From NCBI GenBank assembly GCA_002404865.1, contig DHKP01000004.1:1-64000 (forward strand): a DNA stretch of 64,000 nt, in the 5' to 3' direction. The notes beneath the pieces were generated by a model. The model had not been told where the DNA came from, did not search any database, and was given only the letters and a program-made list of their open reading frames with translations. Positions 33,125 through 41,717 of this stretch are shown here, one piece after another. This DNA is from Caryophanales bacterium UBA4691. GTDB lineage: Bacteria > Bacillota_I > Bacilli_A > RFN20 > CAG-826. The translations under genes and the position numbers were made by a program. Each line of letters opens with the position of its first letter. The first letter of the stretch is position 1.

Positions 33125-34147
33125 TTATCTTTGAACTCGCCCAGTAGTATTGCCAGCCATAAGAGATTCAACTTCTTTTTTCGTCGCGTGGTTGTAATCG
33201 CCAGGAAGGGTGTGTTTGATGGCACTATTGGCGACAGCAAAATTAATCGCATCTAAGGGATTTTCGTAATGCGTTATTCCATAGATTAAGCCAGCAGCAA
33301 AAGAGTCGCCACCACCAACGCGATCAACGATGCGAAGTTCATAGTGGCTCGATTGATAGAATTTGCCATTCGTGAACAAAACGCCGCTCCAACCATTGTC
33401 GTTTGCGCTATGAGATTCACGTAAAGAAGCGGCCGCGCCTTTAAAATGGAATTTTTCGCACATCGCTTTTAACATCGATTCATAATCGCTAGCGTTAATC
33501 TTTCCTTTTTCGACATCGCTATTGTTTTTGAATCCTAAGCAAGCTTCGGCATCTTCTTCATTTCCGATAACATAATCAACATATTCCATATAAGGGATCA
33601 TGACGGATTGAGCTTCTTCTTTCGTCCAAAGCTTCGCGCGATAATTTAAATCAAAAGAAACAGTGATTCCTAACTCTTTAGCGGCTTTAAGTGCCTTGAA
33701 AGTAATGGCTTGGCCATTTTTGCCTAACGCAGGAGTAATGCCAGTTATATGGAGCCAATTCACGCCTTTAAGCATTTTTTTGAAGTTGAATTCGCTCGCT
33801 TTTGCTTCGCTAAAAGCGCTATGAGCCCGATCATAAATAACTTTTGAAGGACGAACAGAATCGCCGGTCTCTAAGAAATAAATGCCGAGTCGATCCCCGC
33901 CACGTAAGATATTAGAAGTGTCTACGCCAAATTGGCGGAGTGAATTTCTAGCAGCATCCCCGATATCATTGCTCGGGAATTTAGAGATGAACATCGCTTC
34001 TTCGCCCATGTTAGCTAAAGAGACAGCGACATTCGCTTCGCCTCCACCATAATTGACGTCAAAACTATTTGCTTGCACAAAACGAGAATATCCTGGTGTG
34101 CTAAGGCGGAGCATTAATTCTCCGAGAGTTGCGTATTTCATTTTCAT
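33125..34147 (-). CDS. kdgK: 2-keto-3-deoxygluconate kinase
   Basis: 340 residues of the PfkB family: the N-terminal GGGEANVAVSLANMG, and the C-terminal anion-hole/catalytic motif VDRVGGGDSFAAG with the base Asp. It phosphorylates KDG with ATP to KDPG. The gene start overlaps the eda stop by one base (TAATG) with GAAGGG upstream. Together with uxuA it joins the two clusters into one pathway. A general sugar kinase is the alternative, but the neighbour eda makes KDG very likely. Confidence 0.92.
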   Translation of the reverse strand: MKMKYATLGELMLRLSTPGYSRFVQANSFDVNYGGGEANVAVSLANMGEEAMFISKFPSNDIGDAARNSLRQFGVDTSNILRGGDRLGIYFLETGDSVRPSKVIYDRAHSAFSEAKASEFNFKKMLKGVNWLHITGITPALGKNGQAITFKALKAAKELGITVSFDLNYRAKLWTKEEAQSVMIPYMEYVDYVIGNEEDAEACLGFKNNSDVEKGKINASDYESMLKAMCEKFHFKGAAASLRESHSANDNGWSGVLFTNGKFYQSSHYELRIVDRVGGGDSFAAGLIYGITHYENPLDAINFAVANSAIKHTLPGDYNHATKKEVESLMAGNTTGRVQR

Positions 34148-34791
34148 TATTTCCCTTCTCTAGCTTCTTTGACTAGACGTACAAAAGTCTCTGCGCGATG
34201 TGTGACTTCTTCGTAATTTCCAGCTTTGGCCGGGGAAGTCAAATCACCGCCCGTGCCAATCGCAATGGCACCCGCTTTAATCCAATCTTTGGCGTTCTCT
34301 AAAGAGACCCCGCCCGTAGGCATTAAATTTGCTTGAGGCAATGGCCCGTGAACCGCCTTGAAGTAGCTAGGCGAAGCATTGCTGCCTGGGAAGACTTTAA
34401 TAATATCTACGCCAGCTTTTAAGGCAGCGATGATTTCGTTAATGGTAAAGCAACCACTCATATACGGGATTTGATAAACATTACATAATTCAGCAGTTTC
34501 TTTGTCAAAAGCTGGCGAAACGATGAATTGGGCACCATTTAGGATAGCAATGCGAGCCGTAGCAGCATCCAGCACCGTCCCAGCCCCCACAATGTAGTTA
34601 GCGCCTTTCTTCGCACTTAGCGCTTTAATCACATCAGTAGCACCCGGCACAGTAAAAGTAATTTCTAGACCAACGATTCCACCTTTATTGACGGCATCCG
34701 CTAAACAAGTCGCTTCTTCAATAGAATTCGCGCGAATCACAGCGACAACGCCGCAGTCGATGAGTTTTTTCTCGATTTCAAATTTTTTCAT
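34147..34791 (-). CDS. eda: KHG/KDPG aldolase
   Basis: 214 residues. The Schiff-base lysine is Lys132 in DIIKVFPGSNASPSYF; the N-terminal Glu region (GLEITFTVPGA) and PTGGVSLENAKDWIKAGA are family hallmarks. It splits KDPG into pyruvate and glyceraldehyde-3-phosphate, finishing the hexuronate route. First gene of the eda-kdgK-gntR operon. Start: ATG 34791 and GTG 34794 are both possible; AGGAG lies 11 and 8 bases upstream respectively, so GTG cannot be ruled out. Confidence 0.94.
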   Translation of the reverse strand: MKKFEIEKKLIDCGVVAVIRANSIEEATCLADAVNKGGIVGLEITFTVPGATDVIKALSAKKGANYIVGAGTVLDAATARIAILNGAQFIVSPAFDKETAELCNVYQIPYMSGCFTINEIIAALKAGVDIIKVFPGSNASPSYFKAVHGPLPQANLMPTGGVSLENAKDWIKAGAIAIGTGGDLTSPAKAGNYEEVTHRAETFVRLVKEAREGK

Positions 34792-34857
34792 CACCCTAAT
34801 TCTCCTATGAATTATTCAGGAACGTTTTTTAACGCTTTATCAATAAGAGAAAAAAGA

Positions 34858-34969
34858 TTGTATACAAGGACGCTATTGCTTTTTATTAAGAGATTTTATA
34901 TAAACGTTTTCTTCTGACAATATCGATTTTATCTAATATTTTTCATTACTCATTCTTGTATGCAAGAAT
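34858..34969 (-). promoter_or_regulatory. eda promoter flanked by two GntR-type operators
   Basis: Promoter on the minus strand: TTGTCA (34920-34915), 16-base spacer, TAAAAT (34898-34893). TTGTATACAA, a perfect 10-bp palindrome at 34858-34867, lies 20-30 bases inside the transcript; an 18-bp imperfect palindrome ATTCTTGTATGCAAGAAT at 34952-34969 lies upstream of the -35. Both have the GT-n-AC core typical of GntR/FadR sites. The rest of this 366-base gap to the next gene is AT-rich with the repeat described next. Confidence 0.6.
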
Positions 34970-35030
34970 AAAATGATTACAAAAATTGAAGTCATAGTTT
35001 CTAAAATAGACAAAAAACGCAATCATTGCC

Positions 35031-35050
35031 GATGACGTCTGATGACGTCT
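35031..35050 (+). repeat. Tandem 10-bp repeat GATGACGTCT x2 before the ABC importer
   Basis: Two exact tandem copies of GATGACGTCT, each containing the palindrome GACGTC, lie about 110 bases before the importer's first gene; GCAATCATTGC, another small palindrome, is just upstream (35019-35029). Exactly one helical turn apart, they look like a regulator site. Confidence 0.45.
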
Positions 35051-35157
35051 ATTAAGTAACAAAAATCAACACCACCATTACAATTCTTTACGGAATCTTT
35101 ACAGCCACCTTCTTACCACAAACTTAGAATGTATGGCGATTGAGGAACATATAGAAA

Positions 35158-36225
35158 ATGAAACATACGAAATTGAAATTAGGATTCGCCCTTCTTCTTA
35201 TGGCGGCCTTACCTTCTTGCGGAAACGCAAATAATGGTAGTAGCGAAGAAAAGCCAAACCAAGGAAGCACTGACACGGAAGTCAATGTTTATATGCCTTC
35301 TCCGGCTGGCTTACAAACCAATTTGAAAAAAGGATTCGAAGCATCTTATAAAGGGATCAAAATGAATGTCACTTCCGGCACAACGGGTGAACTGCTTGCC
35401 AAAATTGAAGCGGAAAAGAGCAATCCAGTTTGTGATGTTTTGATTCTTGCTTCATGGAGCGATGGCATTAATTCCTTATCGAAATTAGATTTAATGGAAT
35501 ATACTCCGAAAGATGGTGACAAATTAGCCGAGCCATTTAAACATTCTAGTAACAAAATTTGGGGAACAAGTGCTTCTGCCGTGGGCGTTTTATATAACAC
35601 TGATAAAGTGAAGAAAGAAGAAATTGAGAAACTCGATTGGTCTGATTTTTCTAATCAAGAAAAAATCAATGCTACTTTAAAAGAAGCCGGAACGGCAATA
35701 ATGTCAATTCCTGATCCAACAAAATCTGGCGCATGCAAAGATTTCTTAGCGGGTTATGTCTCTAGCAAAGGTGAAGACGCTTGGAATGATTTTAATGGTT
35801 GGGCCACTGCCGGATTAAAGAATGGTGGCGGCAATAAGCCAGCACTTGCCGCTGTTGAAAATGGAAGCGTCGATATTCTTGTCGGTGGTGTTGATTACAA
35901 CGCTTATTCTGATAAGAAAAAAGGAACTGCAATCGACATTTATTATCCAAAAAGCGGGACCGTTGTTAATGCACGTCCAGCTATGATTATGAATAGCGCA
36001 AAACACGTCGATGCTTCGAAGAAAGTCATGGATTATCTTTGTTCCAAAGAAGCACAAGAATTAGTTAGCAAAGCCTATTTGCTCCCTGGTAGAATTGACG
36101 TAAATGCGGAAAGTTCCCGTCAAGGTTATAACGACATTGCTCAACTCGCATCTCTCGATTGGGACAATATGGCAAGCCAAGGAACCGCTATCGCGACAAG
36201 ATTCGTTGGATTGCTCAAAAAATAA
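35158..36225 (+). CDS. ABC importer substrate-binding lipoprotein (family 1/FbpA-like)
   Basis: 355 residues with a lipoprotein signal: basic N-terminus, hydrophobic core 8-17 and lipobox LPSC with Cys21, so it is anchored outside the membrane. The mature part is a type II periplasmic-binding fold of the FbpA/PotD/2-aminoethylphosphonate class (VYMPSPAGLQTNLKKGFEAS; TSGTTGELLAKIEAE; GVLYNTDKV). First gene of the four-gene importer-MBL operon. FbpA-type iron ligands (paired Tyr) are not obvious, so iron, thiamine, polyamine, phosphonate or sugar-phosphate are all possible. Confidence 0.87.
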   Translation: MKHTKLKLGFALLLMAALPSCGNANNGSSEEKPNQGSTDTEVNVYMPSPAGLQTNLKKGFEASYKGIKMNVTSGTTGELLAKIEAEKSNPVCDVLILASWSDGINSLSKLDLMEYTPKDGDKLAEPFKHSSNKIWGTSASAVGVLYNTDKVKKEEIEKLDWSDFSNQEKINATLKEAGTAIMSIPDPTKSGACKDFLAGYVSSKGEDAWNDFNGWATAGLKNGGGNKPALAAVENGSVDILVGGVDYNAYSDKKKGTAIDIYYPKSGTVVNARPAMIMNSAKHVDASKKVMDYLCSKEAQELVSKAYLLPGRIDVNAESSRQGYNDIAQLASLDWDNMASQGTAIATRFVGLLKK

Positions 36226-37928
36226 TGGGTACTAATCTATTGTCATTCATCAAAAATCGTCAAAAATTGGGATACCTTACCAAGGGTATCCTTATTTGCG
36301 TTTTTTTGACCTTTTTTATTCTTTGCCCGATCTTTTCCGTATTTTCCGAATCATTGATGAGCGTAGACGGCTCCTTCACCTTTTCTAATTATACGAATGC
36401 CTTTTCCAATGAAGAAACTGGGAAAGCAATTTGGAATTCAATTCTATTAGGGCTTTCCGTCACTGCTTTATCCACATTAATCGCTGTCCCTGAAGCGTAT
36501 TTATTAGCGAAAACGCGTTTAAGAAAGCTTTGGTGGCTAGATTTAGTGCTAATGATTCCTTTCATGGTTCCTCCATACATCAATTCGATGGGTTGGATGC
36601 TTTTCATGCAAAGGAATGGGGTTTTGTGGAGAAATTTGCCTTCTTTAAAGCCATTAGCGACTTCTTTTTATTCATTCTTTGGCATGGTATGGATCATGTC
36701 TATGCACACTTCTCCATTCCTAATGACCATGTTAAAAAACGCATTTTTGTCATTCCCAAAAAGCATTGATGATGCAAGTGAAGTTTATGTAAAAAGCCGC
36801 TTTAAGAAATTCTTTAAAGTCTACGCACCAATTTTATTGCCAAACTTCGCGATTGGAGCATTCTTGGTATTCGTCAAAGCATTAAGCGAATATGGCACAG
36901 CCGCTACATTTGGTCCACAAATCGGTATATCCACTTTCACGACGATGATTACCGATAAGATGCAAATTGCTCCAATTGATTTCGGCACTGCTGCTTCTTT
37001 AGCGTCTTTGCTTGTTTTCATTTGTATGCTTTTGTGGGCACTTCAAATGGTCATTACAAACAAAAAGGCAGTAAGCTTAAAAAACGAAGGGGAAAGCCAC
37101 TATTCAAAAAGTTATACCGTCGCAATAATTGGTTCTATATTCTTGCTTACCATCTTCTTTTTCTCCGCTTTCATTCCACTATTTACTATCGTGATATCTT
37201 CCTTCAAGAAAGTCCTCTACAAAAACCTTAGCGATGCAGGTAACTTCACTTTGGAAAATTACCAAATCGCCTTTAGCGATGACTCTGGATTTGGAACAGG
37301 CTTTGAAGCAATCGGAAATTCTTTCTTCATCGGAATTATTTCTTCTTTAATCGTTTTGCTTTTAGGATTATGTTTTGCTTTCTATAGCTATAAAAACAAA
37401 AAGAAATTCCTAGGTAGAGGCGTTGAATTTATCGATATGCTCCCTCAAATGATTCCAAATATCGTCACAGGGATTGGCATGATTATGTTTTTTAACGCGA
37501 TTTATAAACTCTTCCCAGTCTATCGAACATTTTGGATGCTCATAATCGGATATAGTGTCGTTTTCTTGCCAGGCATGGTTTCCTATATCAAAAATGCCTT
37601 AATCCAAATGCCTAACTCACTTCTTGAAGCGGGCGAAGTTTATTCTAAAAATGAATTTAGAATCGATTTAAGAATACTATTGCCGCAAGCAATAAAAGGA
37701 GCTTTCTACGGCTTTGCAATGACTTTGATTGTGACTTTAAGAGAACTTGTCACTGCAAAACTATTGCAACCACCGGCATTTTATACAATTTCCCTATTTA
37801 TAGATTCGCAATTCGAACAAGGGAACCAACAAGCCGCGATGGCTCTAGCGGTAGTGTCGGTCGCTATCACCTTAGCGTTATTACTACCTTTAGAATACAT
37901 CTCCACTAAAAGAAAAAGGAAGGCATAA
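36225..37928 (+). CDS. ABC importer permease, fused two-domain FbpB-type
   Basis: 567 residues: two consecutive six-span permease domains with EAA-type loops (DDASEVYVKSRFKKFFKVYAP near 175-200 and LEAGEVYSKNEFRIDLRILLP near 470-490), as in FbpB/ThiP. Starts at ATG 36225, overlapping the stop of the binding-protein gene by one base (TAATG) with no ribosome site of its own, so translated by re-initiation; a longer frame upstream overlaps the lipoprotein gene and lacks family features. It pairs with the ATPase three bases downstream. Confidence 0.9.
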   Translation: MGTNLLSFIKNRQKLGYLTKGILICVFLTFFILCPIFSVFSESLMSVDGSFTFSNYTNAFSNEETGKAIWNSILLGLSVTALSTLIAVPEAYLLAKTRLRKLWWLDLVLMIPFMVPPYINSMGWMLFMQRNGVLWRNLPSLKPLATSFYSFFGMVWIMSMHTSPFLMTMLKNAFLSFPKSIDDASEVYVKSRFKKFFKVYAPILLPNFAIGAFLVFVKALSEYGTAATFGPQIGISTFTTMITDKMQIAPIDFGTAASLASLLVFICMLLWALQMVITNKKAVSLKNEGESHYSKSYTVAIIGSIFLLTIFFFSAFIPLFTIVISSFKKVLYKNLSDAGNFTLENYQIAFSDDSGFGTGFEAIGNSFFIGIISSLIVLLLGLCFAFYSYKNKKKFLGRGVEFIDMLPQMIPNIVTGIGMIMFFNAIYKLFPVYRTFWMLIIGYSVVFLPGMVSYIKNALIQMPNSLLEAGEVYSKNEFRIDLRILLPQAIKGAFYGFAMTLIVTLRELVTAKLLQPPAFYTISLFIDSQFEQGNQQAAMALAVVSVAITLALLLPLEYISTKRKRKA

Positions 37929-37930
37929 CC

Positions 37931-38950
37931 ATGGAAGTAAGAATTAACAATATCTCAAAAACCTTCGATCACAAAACTAAAGTCCTTGAGAACTTATCCA
38001 TCAATATCGCTAGTGGCAGCTTAACCACTTTGCTCGGCTTGTCTGGATGCGGAAAAACCACGCTACTACGAATTATCGCTGGCTTAGAAAATAGCGATAC
38101 CGGCTCAATTTCTTTAGGTAATAAGGTCGTTTTTGATGCCGAAAAGCAAATAAGCGAAGCACCAATCAAGCGAAATATCGGTTTCGTCTTCCAAGATTTC
38201 GCCCTTTGGCCAAATATGACCGCATTAGAAAATGTGGAATTTGGTTTAGACAATAGAATTCCTTCTTTGTCTTTTAAAGACCTTACCACTTCTTTCTTCA
38301 AAAAGAGCAAAGAAAGAAAAGAGAAAATCAGGGCAAAAGCAATTGAGTGCCTCAAAATGGTGCGTATGGAATCTTTCGCAAATCGCTTACCCAACGAATT
38401 AAGCGGAGGGCAAAAGCAAAGAGTCGCAATCGCTAGAGCAATCGCTATCGACCCTTCTTTGATTTTGTTCGATGAACCGCTTAGTGCGCTAGACGCCGTG
38501 CTTCGCGAAGAAATGAGGAGCGAAATTCGAAATCTTGTTAAATCTCTTCATATGACCGCGATTTTTGTCACACATGACCAAGAAGAAGCCATGTCGATTT
38601 CTGACTCAATTATCGTCATGAATAAAGGCAAAATCGTTGAACAAGGAAGCCCTGAAGAAATTTATTGGCATCCAAAGAGCAAATTCGTCAGCAAATTCAT
38701 CGGCAAAGCATCTTTTCTTGATGATAATCATTTCTTGCGCCCCGAAGATATCTCTTTAAGGAGTTCTATAAGGAAACGAAATGAGACGGTGACCATTAAG
38801 CATGTGCAATGCAAAGGCGGAAATTATTTCATTGAAGCAAGTAACGAAAAGGGAAATCTCTTTTATTTCTACGAAAGTAAACCAATCGAAGTTGCTTCAA
38901 GGTTATCAATCTATTTTGACGAAACTAATATTAGGGAAGTTCACGAATGA
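37931..38950 (+). CDS. ABC importer ATP-binding protein (FbpC/PotA-like)
   Basis: 339 residues. Walker A GLSGCGKTT (near 36-44), signature LSGGQKQRVAIARA, Walker B LILFDEPLSALD and H-loop VTHDQEEAM are complete. A roughly 40-residue insertion after the Q-loop (DNRIPSLSFKDLTTSFFKKSKERKE) is unusual. The C-terminal TOBE-like region is short. AAGGAAGG precedes the ATG. Energises the FbpB-type permease; its end overlaps the MBL gene by 4 bases (ATGA). Confidence 0.9.
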   Translation: MEVRINNISKTFDHKTKVLENLSINIASGSLTTLLGLSGCGKTTLLRIIAGLENSDTGSISLGNKVVFDAEKQISEAPIKRNIGFVFQDFALWPNMTALENVEFGLDNRIPSLSFKDLTTSFFKKSKERKEKIRAKAIECLKMVRMESFANRLPNELSGGQKQRVAIARAIAIDPSLILFDEPLSALDAVLREEMRSEIRNLVKSLHMTAIFVTHDQEEAMSISDSIIVMNKGKIVEQGSPEEIYWHPKSKFVSKFIGKASFLDDNHFLRPEDISLRSSIRKRNETVTIKHVQCKGGNYFIEASNEKGNLFYFYESKPIEVASRLSIYFDETNIREVHE

Positions 38951-39948
38951 AATTTATCGCATTAGGTGGGTTAAATGAACATGGGCGAAACGCTTTTTTG
39001 CTTCAAAGCGACCATCATAAGATTTTATTAGATTGCGGCTTAGGTGAAAAAGGAGAATATCCCGATTTTTCTAAAGTAGATGTTTCTAGCATCGATGCTT
39101 TATTTTTGTCTCATTCCCATCTTGATCATACCGGGGCAATCAACGAATTAATCCGACGTGGATTTCATGGCAAAATCTATTTATCCAAGCCGACATTTGA
39201 CTGCATGGGAATAAACGATATTACGCCTACTTTTCTTGCTTTTAAGGAAAAAAGGAAACTATCTAATTGGCTAAACGTAACCTCTTTCCGAAGTGGGCAC
39301 TGTTTTGGAAGTTATGGCTATTTCATTATAATGGAAGGCAAAAGGATTTTATATACGGGTGACTATCTGGAAAATAGCGTCTTCTCTTGCGATAAAATTC
39401 GGGATTTATACGCAGACTTGGCAATCGTGGATGGAGCGTATTCCAAAAACGAAAGAAGCCTCGAAACTAATCGAAACGATTTCTTAAAGCTTCTCGCTTC
39501 CTTAAAAAAGAATATCATTCTTCCACTTCCAAAAAATGGAAGAAACATGGAAATTATCTCCTTGCTAAATCAAGCAAATATCCCTTATTTAGTAAAGGAT
39601 TCCTCTTTTTTCGTCGAAGAAGAAAATGATTATTTAAAGAAGAATATCCCCGTAAATCCCACTTCAAATGCAAAGATATTCCTTATTGTTGACCCTCAAT
39701 TAGAACGAAAAGAGAGCCGCGAAATCGTGAATGCTTACCCTGATTTTAATTTGATATTCACAGGAACGATCGACGAAGGGAGCTATTCGAGCTACTTAAT
39801 GAAAACAAGAAATAATGTCTATTTTCAAAGAATTAACGTTCATCAAACTATTTTAGAAGCGAACGCTCTCATCGAAAATAATCGTTTTGCTAATTCTCTG
39901 ATTTTTCATAACAAAGAAACTAACGAAGCTACTTCGCTGTCCTTTTAA
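38947..39948 (+). CDS. MBL-fold metallo-hydrolase, RNase J/CPSF (beta-CASP)-like
   Basis: 333 residues. Metal ligands HxHxDH are His56, His58, Asp60 and His61 (SHSHLDHTG); further ligands are in RSGHCFGSYGY and ILYTGDYLENS. A beta-CASP-like region follows (ILPLPKNGRNMEIISLL). It is shorter than RNase J (about 555) and lacks its C-terminal domain. It is coupled by a 4-base overlap to the importer ATPase, an uncommon association. It could be a nuclease, phosphodiesterase or lactonase; the operon suggests it processes the imported compound, by inference only. Confidence 0.75.
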   Translation: MKFIALGGLNEHGRNAFLLQSDHHKILLDCGLGEKGEYPDFSKVDVSSIDALFLSHSHLDHTGAINELIRRGFHGKIYLSKPTFDCMGINDITPTFLAFKEKRKLSNWLNVTSFRSGHCFGSYGYFIIMEGKRILYTGDYLENSVFSCDKIRDLYADLAIVDGAYSKNERSLETNRNDFLKLLASLKKNIILPLPKNGRNMEIISLLNQANIPYLVKDSSFFVEEENDYLKKNIPVNPTSNAKIFLIVDPQLERKESREIVNAYPDFNLIFTGTIDEGSYSSYLMKTRNNVYFQRINVHQTILEANALIENNRFANSLIFHNKETNEATSLSF

Positions 39949-40174
39949 TGCTTTATAATCTCTAATACTTGGCGATTTAGGCAAAAGAAGGATTTTGTGT
40001 TTCTTAAATTAGAATGATTTTTAGAGAAAAATAGTGTGTTTTTAGGAGGAACCCCCTCTTTGAATTCGAATTCAACAAGAGAAAACACTAAGAGACTCAA
40101 AACACAAAATTATTGCCAAACAATCAATGAGAAAAACGAAAGGAAATTTTTTTCTGCGTTTGAAAAAAATCTCC

Positions 40175-40203
40175 TTGACCTAAAGCCCACTTTAACTTTT
40201 AAA
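40175..40203 (+). promoter_or_regulatory. Promoter of the Fe-alcohol dehydrogenase gene
   Basis: TTGACC (40175-40180), 17-base spacer, TTTAAA (40198-40203), then AAAGGAG and ATG 40231. Upstream, in the gap 39949-40230, lies a 16-bp perfect palindrome TTGAATTCGAATTCAA (40060-40075); the rest shows nothing else I can support. Confidence 0.5.
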
Positions 40204-40230
40204 ATGGAGATGTCTCAAAGGAGAAAAAGC

Positions 40231-41403
40231 ATGGAAGGAAATTTTGAATTTTACAATCCGACAAAAATCTATTTTGGAAAAGGCAGCATTTCGGCTTTAA
40301 AAAGTGAACTATCGCATTTTGGAAAAAGAATACTTCTCGCTTACGGAACCGGGAGCATTAAAAGAAACGGTATTTATAGTGATGTCACTAAGATTCTCAA
40401 GAAAAGCGAGAAAGAAATCTATGAGTTAGGAGGGATTCATTCTAACCCGAGCTATGAATCCGTTTTAAAAGGAAAGGAACTTATCGAAAAGAACCATATC
40501 GATTTCATTTTGGCTGTTGGCGGAGGCAGCGTTATCGACTGCGCAAAAGCGGTTGCAGCCGCAGTAAATGAACCTGATCCTTGGGGAAAATATTATGAAC
40601 GACAAGAAGAATTGACCCACAAAGTCACCCCGATCGGAACCATTTTAACCATGGTAGGAACTGGCAGTGAAATGAATTCGGGTTCCGTCATCACCAACGA
40701 AGAAAAGAAATTAAAAATCGGGAAAGTATATGGTGAATACAACTATCCAGTCTTCTCTATCCTTGACCCTAGCTATACTTTAACGGTCCCTTATCCGCAA
40801 ATGGTGAGTGGCATTTTCGATATGTTCTCGCATTTAATGGAACAATATTTTAGCGAGGAGAGCGGGAATACAAGCGACTATTTATTAGAGGGATTAATGC
40901 GCGCCGTCATCTCTCATGGAAAGAAAGCAAGCAAAAATCCGACTGATTACGATGCGCGCAGCAATTTAATGTGGGATGCGACTCTCGCATTAAATACCTT
41001 ACTAGGCTTAAGCAAGAAACAAGACTGGAACGTTCACGGGATCGAACACCAGCTTGGCGCTTATACACATTGCCCACATGGTTTAGGCTTAGCGGTCATT
41101 TCTTACCCCTATTACCGCTATATCTCACAATTTGGGAAGGACCAATTCGAAAAGTTCGCGCTCAATGTTTTCCAAATTGAAAAAGGGGACAAATCGCAAG
41201 ATGAAATCATTAAAGAGGGGCTAGATAAATTAGAGGATTTCATCGTCACGTTAAAGATTCCAACCACCTTAAAAGAGCTAGGGGCGACTAGAGAAATGCT
41301 TCCGCTTATCGCTAATAGCGCTTACCAAAACGGCTTAGGAGGAGGTTATCATCCGTTAAGCGAAAAAGAGACGCTAGATATTCTTGAAAACTGTTTTGAA
41401 TGA
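40231..41403 (+). CDS. Iron-containing alcohol dehydrogenase (BdhA/YqhD type)
   Basis: 390 residues. NAD(P) motif VGGGSVIDCAKAVA (near 92-105); iron ligands are expected in ILDPSYT (Asp), FDMFSHLMEQ (His), GIEHQLGAYTHCPHGLGLA (two His). The family reduces aldehydes to alcohols at the end of fermentation. Start: ATG 40231 with AAAGGAG seven bases before; the upstream open frame (from 40036) is not coding in character. It has its own promoter and terminator, so it is monocistronic. Confidence 0.93.
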   Translation: MEGNFEFYNPTKIYFGKGSISALKSELSHFGKRILLAYGTGSIKRNGIYSDVTKILKKSEKEIYELGGIHSNPSYESVLKGKELIEKNHIDFILAVGGGSVIDCAKAVAAAVNEPDPWGKYYERQEELTHKVTPIGTILTMVGTGSEMNSGSVITNEEKKLKIGKVYGEYNYPVFSILDPSYTLTVPYPQMVSGIFDMFSHLMEQYFSEESGNTSDYLLEGLMRAVISHGKKASKNPTDYDARSNLMWDATLALNTLLGLSKKQDWNVHGIEHQLGAYTHCPHGLGLAVISYPYYRYISQFGKDQFEKFALNVFQIEKGDKSQDEIIKEGLDKLEDFIVTLKIPTTLKELGATREMLPLIANSAYQNGLGGGYHPLSEKETLDILENCFE

Positions 41404-41424
41404 TATTTCTCTATTAGCCAATTC

Positions 41425-41467
41425 GACCGATTCTTCTTTTGCTAGAAGATCGGCCGTTTTCTTTTTA
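41425..41467 (+). terminator. Intrinsic terminator of the Fe-ADH gene
   Basis: CCGAT-T-CTTCT (41427-41437) pairs with AGAAGATCGG (41444-41453), one T bulged, followed by CCGTTTTCTTTTT. The remaining gap to jetA (41468-41717) holds a TATAAT-like element (41663-41668) but no convincing -35. Confidence 0.75.
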
Positions 41468-41717
41468 AGGAAGTGAAGAAATGAGACGAAAAGATAGGAA
41501 AACCGACCTGAGCAAAATTCTTTGCAAAAATGCGTAATTTTGTGGAAATCGCACCCTCAAATTTGATACCATATTTTCGTTTAAAAACGTTAGTTTATGG
41601 GACAAAAGAATCATGATTTTTTAAAGAGAGGCGCACCATCCTTTCTAGAAATTATAAAAGCATATAATTGGTTCTTTTTTCGTGCCGCTAACGAATCATT
41701 AATAGGAGGAAAATAAT

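Noticed and set aside
40036..40230. 65-residue N-terminal extension of the Fe-ADH frame
   Set aside because: A good promoter and AAAGGAG lie inside it, and the family starts at ATG 40231.
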